DNA from: Osmia lignaria lignaria
Lineage: Eukaryota; Arthropoda; Insecta; Hymenoptera; Megachilidae
Length of the DNA stretch: 64,000 nucleotides
Reading direction: 5' to 3'
Assembly (NCBI RefSeq): GCF_051020975.1
Contig: NC_135035.1
Span: 4,216,001 to 4,280,000, forward strand
Shown here: positions 26,301 to 32,580 of the stretch, piece after piece
Position numbering within the stretch: the first letter of the stretch is position 1
How the letters are laid out: each line of letters begins with the position of its first letter
The notes under the pieces: generated by a model
What the model was told of the DNA's origin: nothing
Databases searched by the model: none
What the model saw: only the letters and a program-made list of their open reading frames with translations
Program-made: the position numbers and the translations under genes

Positions 26301-29300
26301 GATTAGGACTGGTGGCAGCGCTAATACCATTCTCAACCGCGTATCAGCCAACATAATAATTAAAATCTCGTTTTTTTATTTTGTACGTCGCGCGCCGTAT
26401 CTCTCGCTCGCGACGTAACATTCACATTTTTGCATAAACTGGTATTTTCTACACTAACGAATTTTTCCAAATTTATAAAAGTCTCAATTTTGGCATTTCT
26501 CTGTTATTATTTACTTGATTTTTCATTCACAATTAAACCAGTTTCATTGACCTAAACAGTTTCAAAATTCATTTCAAACGCACCTCACACATTTCAGCTA
26601 AAACACGCCTACCAACCCATACAGATTCAAGGAGGGACCCGCACGGGATCAAAGCGTTTAACGAACCCAACGAAGGGCTAATAATTTCTAATCTAACATC
26701 TTATCAATTTTGCCTTCCGTCTTTTAATTTGTCTAGAGCGTTAACCCGCTCAAGACTGGTAGCAGCGATACCAACCATTGCGCTAAAATAGGAACGAAGG
26801 TGTAAGGGGTTGAATTCCAACTAACTAATTGAAATTTAACCACCCTATATCCTCCAATTTATATTTTCCTTTTTACGTTGCGCGTGCGTCGGCGCAACGT
26901 AACAAGTTTCTTATATTATAAAATATAGTGAATTATTTTAACAAAATGTGTTAAATCATTTAAAATATACCCATTCCCAATACTTGCAATAAGCATGTGC
27001 AAAATCTATTTTGTATAAAATGAATATACAATGAATGACATGGAATGAAATTCATTTTAAATAAATTCGTTACAAGTATTATATTATTTTTCTACATGAT
27101 AAAAATTATCTTATTTCAAAAATCCATATAAAACAGATTTTGCACACGCTTATTGCAAGTATTAACAAGTACATGAGAGTTGGGTCGCGGGCCGAGGCCC
27201 GCCGGAGCTCGTCCGAGTCTGCCAGACTGAGCTCGATCAAACCTGAAAAAGTCGGGCTATCCGACTGCACGGATGTATCGGACGCCCGCCCGAGCCCGCC
27301 AAATTTCGAACAGACTCGACTAGTTGGGAACCCGACATACAGAGTGAACCTCTCGCTACGCTACCCAAAGGAAGCGCCGCCACAATAGAATGTAGTAGTT
27401 GACATCCCATTTCTGTCATCGCTTACTTGACCGAGATGGCCCATGCAGCGAAGATGGCTGTGTGCGTGAAAATGTGTTAAGAAAATATTCTGTTTTCCGC
27501 AGAGTTTAAATGGGACTCTTCTGCTCATTACACACATTTCCACGCACACAACCGTCCTCGCCGCAGGGACCTCGACGGTCATGTAAGCGATGATAGAAAT
27601 AGGATGTAGACTACCACATTCTATTGTGGCGGCACTTCCTTTGGGTAGCGTAGCGAGAGGATCACCCTGTATTAGTCGGGCCGCACATCACTAGTGGATA
27701 CGTCTTAGTTTGAGTAACAAGTCGTAAAAGCGGCCCTATTGTTGCGGTAAGTGTCACAGCGGTTATTCTTTGGGTCTGCCGTTCCTAGCGTAGACCCCCG
27801 CTGTGGCACTTAACGCAATAATAGGACCGCTTTTACGACTTGCCACTCAAACCGAGACGTATCTATCGAAAATTGGGAAATTTGTAAACGTTATATCTTG
27901 AAAACTAATTAAAATCGAGTGTATATATTAAAGCTTAATGAATTCATCTTGAGAAGCACTATTACATAATCTGAAAAAAATATATGGTTCCATTTAAAAA
28001 ACAAAACTTGATCATCATATCTCTTAAACTAATAATGCAAAAGATTTTTCACTCTGGCCAAAACATAGGCCCCCTTTTTCCATGCAATTTCCATATCAAC
28101 AATTTTTTGTATCATTAATAGTTACGGAATAAGAGCTCTGTATCAGTTTAAGTGGGACACACTGTACATACATACACTGACGTGAGTTGGATTGAAGTTG
28201 TCGCAGTGAATTTGTAGCCAACTTCACTGCGACAAGTTCAATGCAACTCATCGTACATCCGATGGGAACCGTGTCATATGCGTTGGCGTAACAAGGTAAG
28301 AGCCTAAAGTCTAGCTTCTTAAAAATGTGAGCTGGTCTCCTCTCCATTTTTTAGATTCTAGGATTCTAAGATTCTAAGATTCCAAGATTCTAATCGTAAG
28401 ATTCTAAAATTCAAAAATATTAAAATTCCAGAACTCCAGAACTCCAAAACTTCCGAAATCTAATATTTCATAATTTCAAAATTCCCGCATTATAAAATTA
28501 TAAATTATGATCCATCCCAGAAAAAAATGCTAATTACGCCAGTGGGTACATGGCTATTTTGCCTAGTGGTAAGCGCGCCCTATACTTGATAAGTAAAATA
28601 AAAATACTTTTATTCCAAATTACTTACCAACATTTTGTAGTTTCTCAGGATGATTTTTAAGTTCCATGAGTATATTGATAAAATCGGGTCTATAAATATT
28701 ATTCTGTTTTCTGTAGTTTATAGTATCCACGACCATTTTGGTAAAGAATTTATCGGCACCTGGGGGTTGAAGCAGGTGTCCAATGGTTTTGTACAGGAAG
28801 GGTAAAATTTCTCTAACGAAATTTCTAATTGTCGCTCGGGTGGAAGGTGCAAGGACACTTCTGCCTATTCGACGGAATTCACTGTCTTCGTTCGAAAGAG
28901 CACTCGTGTCGATTCCGAAGACACAATTGCCGATTACATCGGTTGTGAATTTTGCTGATAATTCGCGACAGTCAACCGGCTCTTCTTTATCCGCTATTTT
29001 TGCCAGATGTTTCTCCAAATACATCGAACAATCTAGCATTAAAAGAAACATTTCTTTAAGCTTGCCGGAAGTGAAAACTGGCGAGAGATTTGTTCTTAGT
29101 GGGCGCCATCTTTCGGGTTCCAGGACAAAGAGATGTTCGGTCAATGGTTCTACCTATTAAGTTTTTTTAACAGAATATTAATAGTATTTGTAATATTATT
29201 TGTGTAAAATTTTATGTATGACAATTAAAAGTGATAATCCATTAGTAGTCTGATATAGTTTGATGACATAGAAGTACAAACTAGTACTAACGGCACATCA

Positions 29301-31224
29301 AACTAAAGCTTTAAAATGACTACATAAACTATAAATTATCTTTAATATGAACTGTCTATTAGTCAGAGAATCATGTTATTATTTACTGTATACATATATG
29401 TTCAAAAATGCGTTAATTTCAACCGTCGCCATGCGAACCGCGGCAGCACTCTTCAGCTCGACCGGTCGCCACATTGGAAATCGGTCACTTCAACCAATCA
29501 GCGTCCTCGTCGCGAGCTCTATAGTCCGGCCAACGAAACGAGTCAGTGTATGTAAACAAATCAGCGGTGTGATGTTCACACGATGGATGTTAGCGGTTGT
29601 TACTATTGGCTGTCAAGTATCGAGTTCAGGGCCAACTTTCGACGGTCTCTTGCCGTGGGCCCTTGCTTGAGAAACCGTGGGGAACTTAGCGTTTTTCAAA
29701 TACGCACACCGCGATCATAGCAAAATCCCGTATATAGAGTGCGCAAAAATTATTTGTCATAATTTTGGGAGATGACTTTACACCTGATATTATTGTTCCA
29801 AAAAAATAGCTTCTTATTTTTTAGTATACAAGGATCGATATACCGTGAGGCGATCCTGCTTCGCGCCGGAGAATTTGTATACATTTACTAACTCGTCTCG
29901 TTGGACGGGCTATAGGTGATGCCAACGGCTCGTGCCGCCGTGATGCCCTCTTCTCGGCCATTACATACGGTCTTGGAATGCACAGCTATCAACACGTGTT
30001 TCGTCATTCTCTCGATTGTTCATTTTATTATAAGTAATTTTCACCGAATCATTGTAAAGTGAATGCGGTGTAAATACCAACGGCCAACTCAATCTCGTAA
30101 TCCCAATCTCAAAAACCTACATACGAGATTAATATATGTATTCATGTAGTGGCCACGTGTTGCACCAACACGTGGCTTTTACACGTCTCGATTTCGATCT
30201 CTCTTCGTGATGCGAATGAAATTCTCATCGTAGAATCTCAGGTACCCTATTTCAATTTAATTAACTGTACCTTTTTTCGTGTGTACTTATTGTATTGTGA
30301 AATAAACCATTTCTTTGTTAAAACTCTCAACGTCTTCTTTCTCTCACCCCCATCTTGATTAACGAACCACGTTTAAATCGATCTTGCTCTCGAACAATAT
30401 AGTATATAACAAGAAAATTATTTAACAATTCACAATTTTGTATTAAGGACATTAATAAAAAATTCATATGGTCATGTTTAATAAATTTTAAGCTTCAAAT
30501 TGTTATAATGTAAGTGGTACTTTATGATAGTTTCATGTTACTAAATTTTGTTATATTTTAAAGTTGTACATTGTTTGTTATAATTACCAGTTACTTTGCA
30601 TTCAAAATGGTAATGAATCATTTATACAATAATTTTTAACGAACTTAAAGCTTCAAATTGATGTATCACAGGTGCTGTTTTGTAATACTTTTATGTCATG
30701 AAATTGTGTCAGACATTGTACATTTCAAAATTAGTCATTTGTTTGCTGTAACTAACAACCAACCATTTTATACTAATTGTAAGTTTCTTTGGTGGTACTT
30801 TTATATCATCAAATATCGTCAGGCTTTGAAGTCAATGTTTTTTTCAATGTTTTAAAGTCAACTATTAAACATTAGGACCAACCTTAGGGTAAAAAGATAG
30901 ACCTCGATCTGAAAATAGTGAAAAATCCTTAATAAGAACATCCTTAATCAGGTCCAAGTCATTAACAACAAGCATAGGTGTTGTTCTGTCAAATATTCCA
31001 AATACAGGCTCCTCTTTATATTCATCGTACAATTGTTTTACACATTCGCTAATTGATTTTTTTAGAGCAATAAATTGTATTATATTTCCAAAGAGTAAAT
31101 AAGGTTTAGGTCCAGGTATCTTATACTTTTTCCAATAATTAGTGACCTCATTGTAGTAATTGTAAATGTAGACAGAGGCAAGCACCAGAACGATGCCGAG
31201 GAGAGTTTGGAAAATGTCTATCAT
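2139..31224 (-). CDS. CYP6-family cytochrome P450, complete five-exon gene
   Basis: Membrane-bound microsomal monooxygenase; CYP6 enzymes of insects oxidise plant compounds, pesticides and other lipophilic substrates using electrons from NADPH-P450 reductase. Exons 31224-30883, 29153-28628, 14932-14711, 13682-13431 and 2302-2139 join into 501 codons plus TAA, the usual CYP6 length, with no internal stop. Seen in order: N-terminal hydrophobic anchor (about residues 5-20), proline hinge PGPKP (37-41), helix C WRPLR (130-134), I-helix AGFET (306-310), ExxR as ETLR (364-367, split by intron 3), PERF (420-423), and heme loop FGDGPRNCIG with ligand Cys446. All introns start GT and end AG; intron 1 is phase 0 and introns 2-4 are phase 1. 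The two giant introns are full of transposons, yet no exon or splice site is hit. The exact subfamily is not settled; CYP6AS-like is my best guess. Confidence 0.95.
2450..2683. mobile_element. piggyBac-like MITE in intron 4
   Basis: Inverted ends CACGTTTAACCCGG / CACGTTCAACTCGG lie inside TTAA on both sides (2446-2449 and 2684-2687), the piggyBac target. The interior holds about 2.5 direct copies of a roughly 43-bp unit (GATCACCGATGG-type). No coding capacity. Confidence 0.6.
3090..3420. mobile_element. Foldback arm, CAGGGTGTCC family
   Basis: Closely related to the arms at 18122-18428 and 27702-28164, including a run similar to GATCAAGTTTYGTTTTTTAA. Only one arm is present here; the rest is replaced by the next element. 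Confidence 0.5.
4400..4720. mobile_element. Palindromic MITE, CAGGGTGATCC family
   Basis: Nearly the whole element is an inverted repeat, with ends CAGGGTGATCCTCTCGCTA and complement, flanked by TA on both sides as for Tc1/mariner targets. A second copy is at 27340-27669. Confidence 0.75.
4971..5301. mobile_element. Palindromic MITE, ACTGCARTTC family
   Basis: Arms of about 110 bases share GAGAGACCA, CTTAACTCGCGCAG and GGTCTAGGGACATTTTT in opposite orientations around an AT-rich centre. No coding region; target duplication unclear. Confidence 0.55.
5763..6845. mobile_element. Foldback element with TA duplication
   Basis: Arms of several hundred bases start CAGGAGGTC / CAGGGTGTC and share AAGGTGATTCT. 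TA flanks both ends, and flanking sequence matches across the insertion (GCGGATA / TATCCTACTAAATATGG) as in the neighbouring repeat unit at 6940-7020. It belongs to the same broad family as 37722-47993. Confidence 0.65.
6848..7430. repeat. Diverged tandem array of about 150-bp units
   Basis: Four degenerate units each contain a variant of CTCTACAAGATGCAAAA, then TCCGATTGGTCCATC, GTCTCGGAGTAATCGGTGAA and an ACGTTTTTTGC-type segment. The same unit occurs on the other strand near 10850-10920 and 18560-18650. Confidence 0.5.
7431..7786. other. AT-rich intron sequence
   Basis: Nothing recognisable. Confidence 0.4.
7787..8219. mobile_element. pogo/Tigger-type MITE
   Basis: Ends CAGTAAAAGCTGGATATATG and complement CCCAGGTTTTACTG, with TA on both sides (7785-7786 and 8220-8221). 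The CAGTAAAA terminus and TA target are typical of pogo-like DNA transposons. No transposase. Confidence 0.75.
8540..9060. mobile_element. Decayed pogo-type MITE relic
   Basis: A palindromic core pairs GACCAAACACGACATAATTTG with its complement at 8940-8970, as in other pogo-type copies here. Terminal repeats are lost. Confidence 0.4.
9380..10700. mobile_element. Long palindromic repeat in intron 4
   Basis: A segment near 9505-9640 (containing GCCGAGTATCCACCTGTATC, GGCAGACGTTGCCTCGTTGC) returns inverted at about 10450-10570. Short open frames across the arms are mirror products, not genes. Termini not resolved. Confidence 0.5.
10710..12713. mobile_element. pogo-type element with a nested foldback element
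   Basis: Ends CAGTAAAATCTCTCTGG and complement AGATTTTACTG, TA on both sides (10708-10709 and 12714-12715). Its body matches the copy at 58615-59175 but is split at about 10789-11840 by a foldback element and also carries extra GC-rich sequence at about 11935-12195. Confidence 0.65.
10789..11840. mobile_element. Foldback element nested in the pogo-type element
   Basis: Starts AACCGACTTCGAAAAGGAGG and contains a full palindrome at 11400-11835 (CGACTTCGAAATGCACT arms around a centre with GATCCTAGTTCAGGCG). The pogo body resumes directly after it. Confidence 0.6.
12714..13430. other. AT-rich end of intron 4 next to exon 4
   Basis: No repeat boundaries seen. This may be part of the ancestral intron. 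Confidence 0.4.
13431..13682 (-). CDS. CYP6 exon 4 (K-helix to heme loop)
   Basis: The acceptor is TTTAG at 13687-13683 and the donor is GTAAGT after G13431. It supplies TLR of the ExxR motif, the PERF motif, and FGDGPRNCI with the cysteine that binds heme iron. The final G pairs with GT of exon 5 to make the motif's last glycine. Confidence 0.95.
13683..14710 (-). other. CYP6 intron 3
   Basis: AT-rich, GT-AG bounded, without a clear mobile element. Confidence 0.6.
14711..14932 (-). CDS. CYP6 exon 3 (I-helix)
   Basis: The acceptor is TTTTTCAG next to 14932 and the donor GT follows G14711. It encodes the I-helix with AGFETSS, whose acidic-Thr pair takes part in oxygen activation, and leads to the K-helix. 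The first base of the ExxR glutamate codon is the last base of this exon. Confidence 0.94.
14933..15455. other. Start of CYP6 intron 2
   Basis: Unique-looking AT-rich sequence; no feature identified. Confidence 0.4.
15456..16648. mobile_element. Foldback element interrupted by a Tigger-like MITE
   Basis: The left arm (TTGCCAAAATGTTGGTTAAG) is matched by its complement at about 16545-16590. The interruption is the TA-flanked element at 15569-16194. Confidence 0.5.
15569..16194. mobile_element. Tigger/pogo-like MITE, CAGGTAGCCCTCC ends
   Basis: Inverted ends CAGGTAGCCCTCCTATAACA and complement, with TA duplicated at 15567-15568 and 16195-16196. Subterminal copies of a CGTGTTATAGG-type motif lie near the right end. 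No transposase frame. Confidence 0.75.
16649..17726. other. Old repeat relics in intron 2
   Basis: Contains CCGATGTCACTGCTCAGTCG at about 17122, related to the palindromic repeat near 9456. No intact boundary or gene. Confidence 0.35.
17727..18115. mobile_element. MITE, TAGTCCGTCCAACG family, copy 1
   Basis: 389 bp with ends TAGTCCGTCCAACGAAAC and complement, flanked by TA (17725-17726 and 18116-18117). It shares nearly its whole length with 29522-29912. Interior short frames differ between copies, so it is unlikely to code. Confidence 0.75.
18500..19205. mobile_element. Foldback element nested in the hAT arm
   Basis: Starts AACCGACTTCGAAAAGGAAG, contains the palindrome 18830-19205, and is closely related to 10789-11840. 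Confidence 0.6.
19281..21017 (-). mobile_element. AGGGGGTAGACAC TIR element, copy 1
   Basis: Ends AGGGGGTAGACACGG and complement. It has TA at the left (19279-19280) but not at the right. In opposite orientation to copies at 33407-35184 and 49855. It carries a pogo-type insert at about 19995-20250. No transposase frame. Confidence 0.6.
21018..21251. other. Unassigned spacer inside the hAT nest
   Basis: Lies between the AGGGGGTAGACAC copy and the first TGTTAC element; no match within the window. Confidence 0.3.
21284..21351 (+). other. Three-way-junction module I
   Basis: Outer stem CCGCCT...CTTA pairs with TAAG...AGGCGG (ends 21351), with wobbles and one interruption. Inner hairpins: a weak CTTTTGAG hairpin, linker TTAC, then GAGA-ATC-TCTC. 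Confidence 0.55.
21391..21453 (+). other. Three-way-junction module J
   Basis: Stem CCTTGTACA / TGTACAAGG (9 bp). Inner hairpins CCT-TTCG-AGG and GAGG-ATT-TCTC joined by TTAC. Confidence 0.65.
21605..21659 (+). other. Three-way-junction module A
   Basis: Perfect 12-bp stem CTACGCAGTTAG / CTAACTGCGTAG. Inner hairpins AGTGC-TTC-GCATT and GGAA-TTTCC. Confidence 0.7.
22628..22664 (+). other. Conserved internal-loop hairpin, outer copy
   Basis: CGG-TAAAGT-CCTC...GAGG-CAGAGTG-CCG: two short stems around an internal loop TAAAGT / CAGAGTG that is nearly unchanged in the three copies while the stems differ. Confidence 0.6.
23006..23010 (+). promoter_or_regulatory. Splice-donor-like GTAAG, outer copy
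   Basis: ACGGTAAGTCG lies about 50 bases before the next three-way junction. Equivalent GTAAG sites occur at 25645 and 43396 in the other copies, which suggests a spliced leader transcript. Confidence 0.4.
23061..23109 (+). other. Three-way-junction module K
   Basis: Stem CGATCTG / CAGATCG. Inner hairpins CCC-TTCA-GGG and GAG-AAAGA-CTC joined by TTAC. Confidence 0.65.
23197..23249 (+). other. Three-way-junction module L
   Basis: Stem GCACCTTAG / CTGGGGTGT (9 pairs, three wobbles). Inner hairpins CTCT-TTCG-AGAG and GAGA-GTA-TCTC joined by TTAC. Confidence 0.65.
23837..23896 (+). other. Three-way-junction module E
   Basis: Stem CCTTGCGTTCCTCA / TGAGGGGCGCAAGG, 14 pairs with two wobbles. Inner hairpins GTG-CGCTA-CAC and GGAAA-CT-TTTCC joined by TT. 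Confidence 0.7.
23951..24010 (+). other. Three-way-junction module D
   Basis: Stem CTTGTG-CTCT / AGAG-AA-CACAAG (AA bulge). Inner hairpins GTGC-GTGA-GCAC and GGAA-GTGA-TTCC joined by TT. Confidence 0.7.
24093..24149 (+). other. Three-way-junction module C
   Basis: Stem TTTGTG-CA-CCTCGCC / GGCGAGG-CA-CACAAA (13 pairs around a small internal loop). Inner hairpins AGTGC-GAA-GCACT and GGA-GATAA-TCC. Confidence 0.7.
24284..24333 (+). other. Three-way-junction module B
   Basis: Stem GCGCGGTTAAG / CTTAACCGTGC (one wobble). Inner hairpins AGTGC-TAC-GCACT and GGAA-AT-TTCC joined by T. Confidence 0.7.
25271..25303 (+). other. Conserved internal-loop hairpin, inner copy
   Basis: CCGG-TAAAGT-CCTT-GAAA-AAGG-CAGAGTG-CCGG; same loop as at 22628 with different stem bases. 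Confidence 0.65.
25706..25749 (+). other. Three-way-junction module M
   Basis: Stem CGATCTA / TAGATCG. The inner part is shorter, with CCGAGA-AT-TCTGG and GAAA-G-TTTC. Confidence 0.5.
25823..25869 (+). other. Three-way-junction module N
   Basis: Stem ACGG-C-CCC / GGG-A-CCGT. The first inner hairpin is ACCG...TGGT; the second is weak. Confidence 0.45.
26269..26320 (+). other. Terminal stem-loop plus GACTGGTGGCAGCG, inner copy
   Basis: Stem CTAATCGC / GCGATTAG is followed with no gap by GACTGGTGGCAGCG. The motif resembles a retroviral-type primer-binding site, but it lies about 100 bases inside the element end, so that role is doubtful. Confidence 0.55.
26732..26767 (+). other. Terminal stem-loop plus GACTGGTAGCAGCG, outer copy
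   Basis: TCT...AGCG / CGCT...AGA stem, then GACTGGTAGCAGCG directly adjoining, as in the other two copies. Confidence 0.5.
26905..27171. other. AT-rich palindromic segment
   Basis: AATACTTGCAATAAGCATGTG near 26978 returns as its near complement at about 27138-27163; probably a small MITE. No gene. Confidence 0.4.
27340..27669. mobile_element. Palindromic MITE, CAGGGTGATCC family, copy 2
   Basis: TA-flanked and similar over its whole length to 4400-4720. Confidence 0.75.
28350..28460. repeat. Degenerate short-unit repeat
   Basis: About ten imperfect units of the type GATTCTAA / AATTCCA. A similar degraded array lies at 60835-60970. Confidence 0.4.
28628..29153 (-). CDS. CYP6 exon 2 (residues 115-289 plus one base)
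   Basis: The acceptor is a TAG at 29156-29154 and the donor is GTAAGT just after G28628. The exon encodes the C-helix WRPLR heme-propionate contact and helices up to the region before the I-helix. Its end leaves one base, completed by AA at the start of exon 3 to give Glu290. Confidence 0.94.
29154..30882 (-). other. CYP6 intron 1
   Basis: GT-AG bounded, AT-rich, containing the MITE at 29522-29912. No other gene seen. Confidence 0.7.
29522..29912. mobile_element. MITE, TAGTCCGTCCAACG family, copy 2
   Basis: 391 bp with TA at 29520-29521 and 29913-29914; near match to 17727-18115 in the same orientation. Confidence 0.75.
30883..31224 (-). CDS. CYP6 exon 1 (residues 1-114)
   Basis: Begins at the ATG at 31224-31222 in a favourable context (CACAATG) and ends at Lys114, where the AAG codon meets a GT donor at 30882. 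It holds the signal anchor and the proline hinge that orients the catalytic domain against the ER membrane. The open frame runs on 15 bases into the intron before a stop, so the donor is set by fit to exon 2, which begins V-E-P-L-T. Confidence 0.93.
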
Positions 31225-31446
31225 TGTGCATCAAACTTCCCAAATAGCTCTTAAACAGATAAAAGTCAGTTACACGTTATTACAAGATTATAATATACAA
31301 TATCGTATTCGTAAAAATAAGTAAGTTTTGAATAATGGATTAATATTATGTTCAACATAAATAAATTGTATTTGTCAAAGTTTACGTTAGGACTGGATTT
31401 ATGGCGGGGGCTGCTAGTTGTTCTCAGTCGGGTCATTTGCACCATC
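31225..31446 (-). promoter_or_regulatory. Proximal promoter and 5' leader of the P450
   Basis: Only about 222 bases separate the ATG from a palindromic MITE. A TATA-like stretch, TATATTATAA on the minus strand, lies at about 31297-31288, roughly 65-70 bases before the ATG. No upstream ORF is obvious. The start of transcription cannot be fixed from sequence alone, and a non-coding leader exon further out is possible. Confidence 0.35.
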
Positions 31447-31887
31447 CTGACAAGGGACATTACCCAATCGACACATGCCGATTTTTATGCCCTTTGAGTA
31501 TGATATAGAACTCAAAAAAATATTTGACACGTATTTTTTTTATCGGCAATCGTCCATGCTGAAGGGGTGAAAATAGCCCTCAAAGTTGGGGTTGCAAAAC
31601 ATATTTTCTTGAATATCTCAGGAACTATTAGGTGTAGGCGAAAAATTCAAAATGGAATTTGTGTGTTTTTGAACAGCAAATTTTTCTATAAAGCCACCTT
31701 TTTGATAAATTTATTTGTTTAAAAAATATATTGAAAAATAATCTATTTTTGTCATTTTTTTCACCCCTTCAGCATGGACGATTGCCGATAAAAAAAATAC
31801 GTGTCAAATATTTTTTTGAGTTCTATATCATACTCAAAGGGCATCAAAATCGGCGTGTGTCGATTGAGTAATGTCCCTTGTGAGTGT
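31447..31887. mobile_element. Palindromic MITE upstream of the P450
   Basis: Both arms start CAAGGGACATTAC and contain TGATATAGAACTCAAAAAAA and TTCAGCATGGACGATTGCCG, about 130 bp each. It lies between the P450 promoter and the DIRS element. Target duplication not clear. Confidence 0.65.
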
Positions 31888-31950
31888 CAGACTTCGGATG
31901 GTGCATGTGATGCTGGAAAGTGGACGACAATAAGCAGTCCCCCGCTGTAA

Positions 31951-32493
31951 ATGCGACAGCAGATGGCCGGAGCTGCTCTGAGCTGTTTGGGAGCAGCCAT
32001 GACCTCTTTAATAGAGGAAAAAGATAGCATCGACAGGGTGCAGATGATGGAGAGGCTGCACGATGCTGGCAGATTGATGGCGGAACTAATACATAGTCAG
32101 ACTAAGTAAGTCCAGGATAGTTTTGATTCTGGCTGGTGTCGACAGGGACACACGGGCAATGTTGGAAAGCACCAAACCTGATGGGTTCCTGTTTGGTAAA
32201 AACCTTGCTGACAAGGTTCGAGAGGCAAGGACTATGGAGAAAGTTGCAAATTCGTTAAAGAAACAATCAAGTTACTCGAATCAGAGATCGTTACCAGTAA
32301 GAAGGAATTTAAACGCTGTCAGCCTGCAGGGGAGAAGGCTCGTCCCCTATCAGGCAGGCTATCGAAATCCTCAGGCAGGCCAATACAGGCAAAGACTTGT
32401 CTTCAGGAACAAGCCACGAAATCAGCCGTTCAACCAAAATACTCAGTTCCAGAGGAACGACAGACCCAGGAACCAGAACCGGATGAGATAAAT
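31951..32493 (+). pseudogene. DIRS gag-like protein, frameshifted
   Basis: The frame from 31951 stops at 32107 (TAA) and continues one frame over from about 32110 to 32491. The second part has the DIRS gag pattern PDGFLFGKNLADKV followed by a basic Gln/Arg/Asn-rich tail (RNQPFNQNTQFQR). This nucleic-acid-binding shell protein is inactive here because of the frameshift. Confidence 0.6.
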
Positions 32494-32580
32494 GTAAGTA
32501 AAGTTGCGAGAAGACCAAAGTGGTTTGTGAGGAATTGGAAAGAAATAACTTCGGATAGGTTTATTTTAGATTCTATACAG

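Larger units (their letters stand above)
23805..26420 (+). mobile_element. TGTTAC...GTAACA structured non-coding element, inner copy
   Basis: 2616 bp, from TGTTACGTCCGGG to CGACGTAACA, with a 4-bp duplication TTCA at 23801-23804 and 26421-26424. It inserted into the outer copy. Six three-way-junction modules (23837, 23951, 24093, 24284, 25706, 25823), the conserved hairpin at 25271-25303, GTAAGT at 25645, and a terminal stem-loop with GACTGGTGGCAGCG at 26269-26320 follow the same order as in the other two copies. No protein-coding frame. Confidence 0.75.
21252..26904 (+). mobile_element. TGTTAC...GTAACA structured non-coding element, outer copy
   Basis: Begins TGTTACGTCCCGG and ends CAACGTAACA, LTR-like TG...CA ends forming a 6-bp inverted repeat. 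Split by an inner copy (23805-26420); without it the copy is about 3.0 kb. Order: three-way-junction modules at 21284, 21391 and 21605; body about 21780-23000 with a conserved hairpin at 22628; splice-donor-like GTAAG at 23006; modules at 23061 and 23197; stem-loop with GACTGGTAGCAGCG at 26732-26767. No open frame of note. I could not find a target duplication for this copy. It may be a very long solo LTR or an LTR-like non-autonomous element. Confidence 0.6.
18429..27693. mobile_element. hAT-like non-autonomous transposon carrying nested insertions
   Basis: Bounded by an exact 8-bp duplication GTGGATAC (18421-18428 and 27694-27701), the hAT hallmark, with ends TAGGGATGTGCGGG and complement. 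The foldback host reads straight across when one duplication copy and the insert are removed. Its own sequence is only the GC-rich arms (about 18429-18500, 19206-19280 and 27172-27340); the rest is later insertions. No hAT transposase present. Confidence 0.75.
18122..28164. mobile_element. Foldback element split by a 9.3-kb hAT-centred insertion
   Basis: Ends CAGTGTGTCCCACTTAAAC and complement, TA on both sides (18120-18121 and 28165-28166). The two parts (18122-18428 and 27702-28164) make a roughly 770-bp palindromic element. The loop near 27728-27845 is itself a near-perfect hairpin (AGTCGTAAAAGCGG). Confidence 0.75.

Noticed and set aside
26307..26320. GACTGGTGGCAGCG as a normal LTR primer-binding site
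   Set aside because: It lies about 100 bases before the element end instead of just after an LTR end, and no gag-pol follows. Kept only as a motif.
21252..26904. CRISPR-like array
   Set aside because: Modules are irregularly spaced, differ in stem sequence and belong to a eukaryotic repeat; no direct repeats with spacers.
28783..29160. 125-codon frame on the plus strand
   Set aside because: Antisense shadow of P450 exon 2.
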